DNA of 64,000 nucleotides from Anthopleura xanthogrammica (Eukaryota; Cnidaria; Anthozoa; Actiniaria; Actiniidae): contig OZ025210.1 of NCBI GenBank assembly GCA_964019055.1, forward strand, positions 1,935,047 through 1,999,046, in the 5' to 3' direction. The notes below the pieces were generated by a model. That model did not search any database and had not been told where the DNA came from. It saw only the letters and a program-made list of their open reading frames with translations. Numbering within the stretch: position 1 is the stretch's first letter; the number at the start of each line of letters is the position of its first letter. The position numbers and the translations under genes were made by a program. Positions 43,446 through 54,200 of this stretch are shown one piece after another.

Positions 43446-43789
43446 CTTGAATCCGCGTAAATGGGCAAAACAGCTGGCCTAACATCGCAGTCTCAGTTAG
43501 AGTCCAGTCTGCGCTCTAATTTGTTGGACGGGAGACACAAAGAAAACTGTGTACTAAATATTATTTACTTAGTAACGTGAAAGAGTCTCTTGTTGCTATG
43601 CACGGCCGTGTTACTTGATGGGCATGGGATAACAACATGGCGGAACACATAGAGTGAGAAAGAAGCTACTAAAATTGCTCTCGATTTTTTAGAATTTTAG
43701 ATTGAATTTAGCCTGCTAAAAATAATATAAATTTGTACATAGAGTCTTTAATATATATTTTACATAAAAACAAAATTTAGTGAATAAAA
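43446..43789. promoter_or_regulatory. Candidate bidirectional promoter MCCC1 / CXorf58
   Basis: Only 344 bp separate the MCCC1 start codon (minus strand) from the CXorf58-type start codon (plus strand). The MCCC1 side is less AT-rich than surrounding DNA (GCCGCCATCTTGAATCCGCG at 43439-43458), with an ATGGCGG also at 43637. No TATA box is obvious. Shared control is inferred from spacing alone. Confidence 0.5.
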
Positions 43790-46578
43790 ATGGGGCAAAA
43801 GGATGAGGAATTGGATTCTAAACCGAGGTAAGAAATTTTTTTTAGTGTTCTTTCTGAGATGAGAGTTAGTGATGACTTAAGCTTGAATATTGTTTTCCAG
43901 TTTTACTAGGATGCAAGCTGCAAGAATAATAGAGAATTGTTGGTGTTCATATCGGGATAAACAGATGTTTAAACTTCTCAAGTATGCAATCTGTGCTGCT
44001 GTGAGTATCTGAGAAACCGAAATTGTTGATAACCTTATATCAAACTACACATAAGCTTACTGTAGTCTAATGTCTTTTTCGCTTTGATTTATTAGGAACA
44101 TTCTTTGACATTTGAGGTGCTGCGAAAAGTCGCTCCACTTGAAGCTGATCTTCTTAGAGATCGAGCAGTTAATGCAAGGGTCAGATTCAGGTAGGTGTCA
44201 GGTTTAGGGAAATTGGTGGACCAAGTGTTGAACCTGTGGAACTCCCATGTTCTTCCAATTTTTATGAATATAATTTTAAGTCTTCATGCAGTTCAGGCAT
44301 ATACATTAATTTTGACAAGTAGCAATGGCATAAAACATTTGTGGACCAAATGTTGAACCTTGTGGGACACCCCAAAAATTCTTTAAATTACTATGGCCGT
44401 TAATTCCTGTGTCTTTACAGGTTTGGAGGAACAGAATTTCCACCAATTATTTTATTCAAAGTCTTTATCAATACTGGAGGAAAAGGGGTGAAATATATCA
44501 GTGGCAAGAGAGCCATCAAGCCTGCAACACAGGCAGCTTGTGATTCTTTGCAACTGATGGGAAACAGAAAGTTCTATGACCAAATGACAGCTGATTTATG
44601 TCAGCATGAAAAAGACAAGATAACAGATGAAGTTGACATTACTACCATCAAAGATTACATGAAGGTTTGTAATCATAATGACATGGTGTTCCATCCTAGA
44701 ACTAGTAATTGCTTACTCATAGACATCAAAACTTATCATTAAGACACCAATAGTACTAGCTATACTAGTGCACTCATGATGATTTTATTCTTTTATCTTA
44801 GTACCTGTCTCATCTGGACGAGACACCAGCAGAAATAGGTGGTAGATCAAACCAGTGGAGAAGACTCACCCTGGATGGTAAATAGCATGTTATTTATTTA
44901 AACTTGTAGTCAGTATTGTTAACTACTATAGTTATGGCAGGTGTACATGTATTTATGGGGGGGCTGATACAACAAAGAGAGGTCAGTTTTGTGTGCTGTA
45001 AAAATTGAATGCATGTAAATTTGTGCAAGATTTGTACAGGCCCGTTTACACCAGCAACTTTGTCGCAAGACTTGAGCGGCGATTTTATGGCGATTTCACG
45101 GCGATGATCGCAGCTACGTCGCCGCCAATTCAAACATGATCGAAATTTAATGCAATTCGTTGCGATTTGGGTCGCAATAAAATCGCCATTGAAATCGTGG
45201 CTCAAGTTCCGCGATAAATTTGCTAGTGTAAACGGGCCTTACAGCATATTTGACCAGTATCTAACAGTTTTAATTTATCTTCATCAGTGATTCCAAGACA
45301 GAATATTGTACATGATATCTTCAGTTTTGTGTCATCTGGCATAGCATCACCAAGATTAGTTGAAGAATGTCCAGAATTACTGGCTGCCTACCCAGCATCT
45401 CAAGCAATACAAGTTGCAAGAATAGAAGCCATTCCACATTACAGGTAATAATTCCATAAACTAAGTTTAAATGCATTTCAATGCATGGTGTTTTGAATTT
45501 GAGTTTGTGATTCCCAGACTTGGCATCACAAGTGGTGAAAATCTTTAGGTCTTCCCATGGCTCAAGTTTTTTTTCCCCGGGTTCCCTGATTTTCCTCTCT
45601 CCGCAAAGCCTAACCAGCTAAATTCTAGTTCAGTCTGTGAGTAGCGTAGCCCTAACTTGGCCGTACAGAGTTGTTTCAGGAAATTGATAAAATTCAAAGG
45701 TTTTTTCAGCTCAATTGCTAGTTTCTTCTCTTACTGTGATTCATAATATTCTGCAAACTCAGAAGTTGCAAGTTGCCCATTTGAATTTGTTTTTTCATGG
45801 CTGCCAATCACGACATTAAAGGCACCACCTGATTATTTTTGATTGACAGCAGCAAGAAACCAATTTCACAAATAAGCAGTTGAATTGTCTGAGTTCACAG
45901 AATATTGAGAATTGTAGTAACATTGCAAGTTTAACCATATGTTGTATGATTACAGACACAAAAAGAACCCAAACGTAATCTCAGGACCAATCTCTGCCAG
46001 AAGAACAAAAAAAGCTAGAGACAGGGTTGAGAAAATGAAAAGAATGTATGGAATTCAAATTCCAAATCAGGTAATATCTTGTGCAACAATTTTTTTTCCA
46101 GATTCTTTGATGAACTGATGGGCTGCCTGTATAGAGTGGTTTTCTATAAGTGGGAAACATAGGAAACTGACTTACAGCACATACACGGTACGACGTGCCG
46201 TAACATTGAAATGGCTTCCCATTGTCTTCCAGTAATTCATCCAATCACAACATGTTGTAGATACGGTACAGCTGCAATTTTGCTGTATCATTCCCCTCTC
46301 ATTAGAAAACTGCTCTATACCTTCCCCTTGCCCCTTCCCCTCCCTCTAGTGAAAAACTACAAGAAGGGTTGTCATACAACAATACTTGTGTGCTGATGCA
46401 AATTTTTTTCACATATTTCTTTTAGGATAGTGTCAATCTATTAGCTCCCAGGAGTTCCCCAGACCTCACCAACAGTGAAGACTTGTTTGAGAGAGAAGAC
46501 TGGGCAGAGGAAGGAGATAAGTTATATGAATGGGCTCAAAACCTATCTATGGATGAGCTAGGGATCACATCTCCATAG
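43790..46578 (+). CDS. CXorf58: CXorf58-like protein, 8 exons, with an apparent 1-nt frameshift in exon 4
   Basis: Homologue of the uncharacterised vertebrate CXorf58 protein. Exons: 43790-43827, 43901-44000, 44096-44190, 44422-44664, 44802-44877, 45288-45444, 45956-46070, 46426-46578; all canonical. Exon 2 has an IQ-like start (AARIIENCWCSYRDKQMFKLLK); exon 3 ends VRFR; exon 4 starts FGGTEFPPIILF and, in the next frame, reads KVFINTGGKGVKYISGK and ITDEVDITTIKDYMK; exon 5 has YLSHLDETPAEIGGRSNQWRRL. Exon 4 is 243 nt where 244 are needed. The break is at about 44458-44461 (two A's where three would keep frame). With it corrected the protein would have about 325 residues; as given it would stop soon after. 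AATAAA is at 46893-46898. Function is unknown. Confidence 0.85.
44213..44376 (-). mobile_element. Reverse-transcriptase motif remnant in CXorf58 intron 3
   Basis: On the minus strand 44338-44376 reads WGVPQGSTFGPQMFY, the conserved PQG motif of non-LTR reverse transcriptase. A diverged second copy (GVPQ, then a lost codon) is at 44213-44250. The surrounding sequence is degenerate, so only a fossil LINE fragment is supported. Confidence 0.45.
45038..45240. repeat. 203-bp MITE with GGCCCGTTTACAC termini
   Basis: The ends AGGCCCGTTTACACCAGCAA and TTGCTAGTGTAAACGGGCCT are reverse complements with two differences. The arms continue with GTCGC / GCGAC-rich DNA unlike the AT-rich flanks. It lies in CXorf58 intron 5. 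Inner GCGAC/GTCGC words resemble the element at 167-412. Confidence 0.85.
45735..45910. repeat. Inverted-repeat element in CXorf58 intron 6
   Basis: The outer arms AATATTCTGCAAACTCAGA and TCTGAGTTCACAGAATATT pair. The inner part contains TTTTTGATTGACAGCAGCAA as in the elements at 14011, 14449, 16806 and 17743. Confidence 0.7.
46130..46319. repeat. 190-bp MITE with TATAGAGTGGTTTTC termini
   Basis: The ends TATAGAGTGGTTTTCTA and TAGAAAACTGCTCTATA pair; the arms extend inward around GGTACGACGTGCCG and GATACGGTACAGC. It is related by its ends to 34270-34413. It lies in CXorf58 intron 7. Confidence 0.75.
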
Positions 46579-47659
46579 ATGAAACATGTTTATACTGCAC
46601 TCTAATCATGAGGATGTCAAAATGTTTGGATTGGTTCAAAATCCCAGCTATGGAAGAGGAACGATATCTCCATAGTATACTCTTCCTCTTAATATCTAAC
46701 ATGAGCAGGAAAATTTGTTAAGATGGGTTCAAAACCCAGCTGTTGAACAGATACAGGTCCACTGATGCATTAAGAACTGCAACTACACAGGCATTACGTG
46801 TGACAGAAAATGATCAGGGTAATATACTAAATAAGAAACAATCTTCCGAATGATTTTTGGAGATGTGTGAAAGGGAGTATAAACCACAGAAGAATAAATT
46901 AAGAATATTAGAATTGTTAATATAATGTAGAAAATTATTGTAAATACCATTGTCATATTAATTAAAACATTTTTTTCAAATACTAGATGAATGCATATTT
47001 TAGAAATTGCATTTTTTTCAGGGAACATAATATCCAAGATGAATATTTTCGTTAATATGTCTGTGTTCTACATCAAACTAGAGGGAGATATATAAAAAGG
47101 TTTCTTAGGATAAAAAACAAAATAATATTTAAAGATTGTGTCAATAACTTTTTAATGGATTTATTACCTGCAGTTACTATTTTTAAATATACACGAATGT
47201 TATGTACATTGTACAGTTTGGTAAAGCTGAAGGTTGAGGTACATGACAGATACCTTTAGTGCTGCAGTTGTCAACTTGTTTTACAAATATGAGATAGGCA
47301 AGCCAACTAACAATCAATTCTAATTGTTTTCAAAACTTCATGATTGTACACTGATGAAAATGTAGTCCCCAAAAATCTTTTACATTTTTAAACATAAATA
47401 GAGGCTTCGCACCATCACATGATGGCAGCCATGAAAGGAGGCAGGATTAAACAGACTCTATGCTTGTGCCTCCTGTCATGGCTGCCATCATGTGATGGTG
47501 CAAAGCCTCTTTTCCAGATGACTTAAAATTGTGGTGTATCTTTGAAATGAAATGATATAGTTTTGAGGTAGAAGTAGATTACATCCTTTGGTTTCTAAGA
47601 CTGGAATTAGGGACATTAACAACATGTATGTCGTATGGTTGCTTCAAGCATGACGACAA
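46579..47659. other. Tail-to-tail intergenic region CXorf58 to IFT80
   Basis: It contains AATAAA for the plus-strand gene at 46893-46898, the minus-strand AATAAA for IFT80 at 47160-47165, tandem diverged copies of the CXorf58 last-exon end (GGTTCAAAA(C/T)CCAGCT(A/G)T at about 46630 and 46725) and the hairpin at 47401-47510. No further gene was seen. Confidence 0.55.
47401..47510. repeat. 110-bp nearly perfect hairpin
   Basis: GAGGCTTCGCACCATCACAT plus GATGGCAGCCATGA pairs with its reverse complement at 47475-47510 with one mismatch, and GGAGGCA pairs with TGCCTCC. The unpaired loop is about 25 bp. It is placed 150 bp downstream of the IFT80 stop, inside its probable 3' UTR. Confidence 0.85.
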
Positions 47660-50600
47660 TCAACCACTGTAAGGCTTGGCTCCTGGTCTTGCAGCTTCTT
47701 TCTGCAGCTCCATCTCTATCTTGGCATTCACTTTTTCCCAGTCTACTTCAACCTGAAACAAATAGAAAATATTACTCATCAGGGTAAAACAGCTAGTATT
47801 ACATCAGAGCTCAGGCTTTGCCTTAGCACAATGCTATGCCTCTAGAGTTCCACCTTGGATTATCAAAGGCATGAAAGACACAACACTGTCCAGTAGTGTG
47901 GGCAAGGGGGCAACCCCTACCAATGCATGAATTTTTCATTAGTCCTGCATTAATTCATGGAAGATTCATGTGGATATGACAGGAAAATGGTTCATTGCCC
48001 CCTTAATGATTGAGACCTTGCTATGCCCCTGAAACTATCCAACCAGGATCCTTGGACAAAGAAGCAATTTTCAAGAGCAAGGATACTGTGCAATTCCCAC
48101 TTAGAAACTTTTCTGGCCTATAATGGCAATCAATATTATAATTGCATACATACCCCTTGTGCATACTGGAGAAATCTTTTATTGGTTTCCTTCCTTCCAA
48201 AGTTTTCAAGACATTTTTGTCTGTAAGCCAGTACAGTGTCGACATGGGTCTTGTGTTTGACAGCTAATTCCAGGGCTCTATTATGAAGAAATAGAACAAA
48301 GTCAGTCACAATATCTTGTAAAAACATAGTCATGTTATGTGGACACTTGATCCAATCAGAATGCTTGGTGACGGCACAACATGACATATTTATACCATGA
48401 AACTCCACACAGAGTTTGCTCAGTTTCTCTTTAGGAGCAGTTGGTAAGTGCTTGGCCTTTGGAGCTAGAGGTCGACGGTTCTATCCTCAGGACCTCCACA
48501 TCTGTTTTGACTTCTCTCTGTATAGCTAAACTACTGCTTTAATAAACATACCTGTCCCAATTGAAGAGGTCAATGTGTAGCTGTATCGCACGATAAATGA
48601 GACCAGCCTGTAGAAGAATAGATTCTGCTTCTTGTGACTGTCGGCAAAATATAGCCATGGCAGCATTACGACCCTCCTTGGTTGGGATCTCCTTGATATG
48701 GTTGATATACTGCACTTTATCTGCCTGGAAAAGAAAAATGCAAGGATATCATTTACTATGAACTGAACAAAATGAATATGAATGACAATCCCACATGGGT
48801 TAATGAAGAAGTTTTAAAGATAGGAGTTTGACAATGTTTAGGCAAAGCCAAAATTGATTGCAACGGTCAATCATGAAAAATACACTGTTTTCTTTCATCA
48901 TAGTCAAGGACAGATAAAAGAAGAGAGGAGTGTTTTAGGGTGCGTCATTGTCCTGGCATACAGTACCTCATCAATTGCAGCATAAGCAGTTTCTGCAGTG
49001 TTCAAGTCCTTGGCATATGCAGCCATTGTTGCAAGGCATGCCCAGAGTGCCGAGTCCTGAAAGAAAGATATTGTCAGAGGTTTGCATGATTATTGCTAAT
49101 AATTGCATAACATCTTATTTTGTTTATCTGCAAGTACCTTTACAAATCGACAGAGTCGGACAGCATCCTCCCACTTTGATTCAGAGGCATATTTGTGCAG
49201 CATGGCAGGGTATGGAGATATGCTGTGTGATGAAAAATTAAACAATGTTAGAACCAACTTACTACTCTCACTTCAATATGGTCAGCTTTTCTGGTGGATT
49301 TTACTCCTAAGTTTCCCCAGAATTTTATCATTCCAATACAGATGTTTCTGGCAGATTTTCGGGTGCACACAGTAAGAATGGCTGGTTTCTGAGGTTGACA
49401 ATGTTATTACAATATTATGGCCTGGATATCCCAGTCTTTTGGCATTTAGAAGCCAGTATTTGTGATGGTACTTACATTGTGTTACAGAGAGACCCGTCAG
49501 CTCTTCTCATGGTGCAGTGATTCTCAAGGAAGTTGATGATTTGAGAATTCTTACCAAAATCACTGAAAACAATATTACACAGAAATTAGGTTATTTTTGC
49601 TATTGCTATTGCTGCTGTTGTTGCTGCTGTTGTCGTCATTGCTGTTGCTGCTTCTGCTGCTGTTGTTGCTACTGCTGTTGCTCTTCCGGATGTTGCTGCT
49701 GCTGTAGTTGTTGCTACTGCTTTTGTTGTTGCAGCTGTTCCTTGCTGCACAATTCTAAAAGTCATTTTGCTATAACAGTGATTGGGTATGGGTATTTGTT
49801 TATTCAGGTTCATTACCTTGAGTCTTTTTCCAGTAGTGTTTTAGACAACACATCTTGATCAACAAACACAGCAGTAGGATAGTACCACACAGTGAATTTA
49901 CCATCCTGGAATGCTGCCAACATGTTGGTTGTGTCATTCCATGCCATAGTGGTTATCATTGTCCCTGGGATGAACAGGTCAAGATTAGTCTGATAACATC
50001 AACAACACATGGTACACTTGACCGTTAAAGAGGAGGAGAGCACAGAGTTAAATGTGGGAGACAAGGAAGGATGTATTATCTAATTAGAATTATCAAGAAT
50101 GCAGCTTGGGATAGAAGTACAAATATTGCTGTAATTTAAGTTTTTGAACCAAAAGAATTGGTCCCCTATAAGCAAAACAATATATATTGAGAAATGTTTC
50201 CTAGATCAGACTGATTCAGCATATTCATGTTGAGCATTTAAAGGTGCCATTTGTTATGACCTTTGAACTTGCACATTGTTATGCAGAATGCAAGATGTTT
50301 CTAGCTAGGCAGCTTGGAAGACATTGGACTGATAGGATGCAAATTTAACTGTCACAACAATCACAACAAACATTAAATGCTCAACCTCAAACTACTGTTA
50401 CAATAGTAGTTTTCTTCATCAGCTATCTTTGTCCATTTAAGCCAGGCCAGTGTACTTATTGCAGTATTAAAGGTTATACTGGAGTGTATAATATACCTAA
50501 TCTGACAAATTTTCCAGCAGTACCAATATGTTTGACAGGAGCCAAGTACATATCTCTGTTCTTGTCGATGATTGCTACCTGTCTATCACTTGTGGGACCA

Positions 50601-51229
50601 CACTGTGAAAGTGCGATGTCAATAACTTCCATCTAAAACACACCAACAAGAAACATCAAATAGTGTTAATGGTAATGATTACAGAATGATATTCAGACTG
50701 CAGTACTGTCAACTGAAGACTTTATCAATACCCTGAAACACTACTCTTAGCTCATCAAAGTCACTGCATGGCTAAATCCCAGATAAAATTAGAATTTAGC
50801 ATGACTTTGTTCGTATTTTGTGAAGGAAAGAAAACCAGAGAACATGAAAAAAATCCCTAAATCAAGGGAGAGACCTAACAAATTCTTCCCACATGTAATG
50901 CCAAGTCCATTGAACCCAAGACCCCAGAGGTGAGAGGCAAGTGCACCACTGCTATGCCACCCTTGATTGATTCATACTACTGTACCAATGTCTTCTACAT
51001 TGAACAAATCAAAGTGTGGGAAAATTTTTGTATTCTCATGATAACATACCGTGTGTGTCAAGGGTTGTCCATTACCAACTGGTTTGCCTGATAGTGCTTC
51101 ATAGAGATAGATAACTGGATGATAAAACAGATAGACATCAGAATACCACCAAAATAACAAGGTAAATAAGGAATACTGTTAGTAATACAATTGATGATAG
51201 CAAAACTGTACAACAATAATATTATTATT

Positions 51230-51262
<33 letters not shown>

Positions 51263-54200
51263 ATTATTATTATTATTATATTGTCACCATCATTGTCATC
51301 TGCCTAATCATTACTTTATGCTTGTCATGACCATCGTCATCACATTGACACATGTCATCATTTTCATAACCTTCTTCCGTTGACTGACTAAAATTTTATA
51401 ATCATCATCATCAACTCTCATTCCTCTTATAGTGTCATCACCATCATCAAGGTTTCCATTCACATAGCATTTAACAAAAAAAAACAATACCTTTTTCATC
51501 TTTACGATCCTTTATTGCTATGGTGTCATTACTAAGTGACACAGTCTGTTCATTCAGTACATCAGTTCTTAACCCTTGTATCTTAGGTGCGCTGATCAGA
51601 CGACCCTGAAAAATAAAGCATACTCATCAATCATTAGTGCAACAACCTTTGTTAAAATCTATTGCACCTGCATAGGAGGTCCTAGGGTGTCTGTGACCCC
51701 CTTTCCCAATGGTATTCTATTTGTTAAGTGTATTATGTTTTTTTGGGAAGAAGGGCTTTTTGAGAAAGTGGAGATATGCCTATGGCAGGCCTCCTATATA
51801 TGCAGACATCCTTAGGATCATCATTCCAGCATGCACTTCACTCCCCACGATCATCTATTTAATTGTACAGATCATGGCTTTCCCAAGATTGACCAATCAG
51901 CATGAAGCTTCCAAAATCAAAAACCCTGGACTCTGACCTTGATACCACTTTTCAAATGGAGTGAAGCGTTCTGTAACAACCCTAGGGACATCTGCGTCAG
52001 AGGCTAGGATGTGCCTTATTGCCTCTGTATTGATAACACCCAAAAAGTGAGAGAACAATTAACAAACCTCATAGGAATAGATCTGCAGACCTGCATCATC
52101 AACGATAAGAAAACACCTAGAACGTTATGATGCATTTGTTAGTTTTTGCCAACTTTAAATTTGTCTAATCAATAGCATAATCATTCAATAGTAATCGTAT
52201 ATTGCATCTAACCAACATACCTCTTTACCTTGGGCATAATGTTTTTCCCTTTCAGACCATGTGTCATTCCCTTGAGAATAAGATTATTTGTTTGAGTTGT
52301 ACCTATAATTCAGGTCTTCTTATGTGCAACCATTAAACAAAGAAATCATATTCTAGGGAATGACACAAGTCTGAAATGGGAAGACATTTTGCCCAAGCTA
52401 AAAAGGTTTATTTTTACTATGGCTGTAATTTTTAGCCTATTATCGTGATGATTGTATTAAAGTACTTAAAATGAAGTGTGAAGCTTATGTCAAGAAAGCT
52501 TACTTTTCTGCGAGAACAATGAGTGAGATGTTCCCATTCTTCAGGTCAAAAATCATTGGTGTGTTCCAGTTCTTGACACTGTAAAAAAATGGAAAAAATA
52601 ATATCATTGACTTAGATATGTAGTTAACAAGATACGAGTTCCAAGTGAATTTATTTTCTGGTCTCTGGTCAGTATTCCACATCCATTTGCCTGGTGATGT
52701 TAGTTTCTCTGCAATGACTGTAAATATTTCATAGTCCATAGAGCAGATTTTGTATGAGTGTTAAAAGTCACAGCTCATGGCATGCTTATGGCATGGCACA
52801 GACATGGTATGGAATTTTGAATTTTTTTATGGCATGGCACTGACATTGTCACAGCAAAGTTGCAGTTGGTGCCATATGTTTTTCATAGTGATACAAAAAC
52901 TGAGGAAGGAACTCGCATATACTGACCTGTAGATGTAGCATTGTGATGAAGTAGCTACAACAAGATGGTGGAATCTGAGAGCTGTCTTAATGATCCTATC
53001 ACGGAAATCTGTCCAAGACAACAACAACAACAAAAATCAAGAACTAATCTTCTTGCTTTTCGTGAGTGTAGGATAAAAAAATCGAATGTTCTCCTTGTAA
53101 AGTATATAGTACCATACCTAAAGTTTCTTTGGAGTCGTTCATCACATCTCGGACCACAATACTTTTCCGTTCAGTAACAGTCACTTCAAAGTTTTTCCAC
53201 TCCAAACGTCTAGGACAAAATAATATTAGTATATAGTCCCCTTCACCTGTGCTCATGGCCACCTTGAAAGGTAGCTATTTCTTTGCATTGAAGCGAGGCA
53301 TGAGGTGGCTTTGCAATAATAGAGACCTTTTTTAACACCTTGGGCAGTTATTCACATGTATCTATCATTGCAAGGTCACCTCATGTCTCCCTTTGATGCA
53401 AAGGCATGACTCCCTTTCAAAACAGAGCAGGGAACTTCGAAGGGGAATATTATCAAACATATTTTGATTGATTTAGGAACAGTCGTAATTCATCATGGGG
53501 GGGGGGGGGGGGGGGGTTTCTAGAAGACCTACCTTTCAATGACGTGTGCAAAGATGACCTGACCATTCCCACAAGCACCTGCAAGCTGGGTACCATCGGT
53601 AGACCAAGCAATGTTGAAAATGGACCCTGTGTTTGGCTTCTCCAGTGAGTATGACCACTGACGATAAAATTAATAGAGTTAGGAAGGAAACATGTCAGTT
53701 ATATGAATGCTGCTAAACAAGGAAATAATACTCAAGGGAGTGATGCATTATGGATAGACACAATTGGCCTTTATTGGGCATTTATACTCAAACTAAGAAA
53801 ATAAATAATATAAAACAGCCGTTCAAGACAATTAACTCACCCCAGTTTTATCACAAAGGCGCAGTGTGTTGAAAGAACCAATTCCAAAAAGTTCACCTAG
53901 AATAATCACATTGCATATTGGAATTAGATTCAGTGCTCTCCCTTAGAGGTAGTCCTTGATTAACACCCTCTGACTACTGATACAACAGCTACTTACCATC
54001 AGGTGCCCATGATACACTTGTTATTGGATAATCATGTGCCGAGCTGGAGTACAGGATTCTTCCATAGCTATCCCAAACCTAAAGTGTATTTATATTCCAT
54101 GAATAAAATAATATACCGGTAGTATACATAAGGGGGTTAGTTAATGTTAGTAACAGATTAAAAATTTTCGCACCATTATTCAATGCAACTACTAAAGGTT

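Noticed and set aside
49517..49858. Cys-rich plus-strand frame resembling a small secreted peptide
   Set aside because: The cysteines come from the TGC/TGT repeat in an IFT80 intron; there is no signal peptide and no spacing pattern.
51660..52030. Possible large TIR element (TAGGGTGTC near 51684 and CCCTAGGGACATC near 51980)
   Set aside because: The similarity of the ends is too short and gapped to support an element, although a related word occurs at about 25710.
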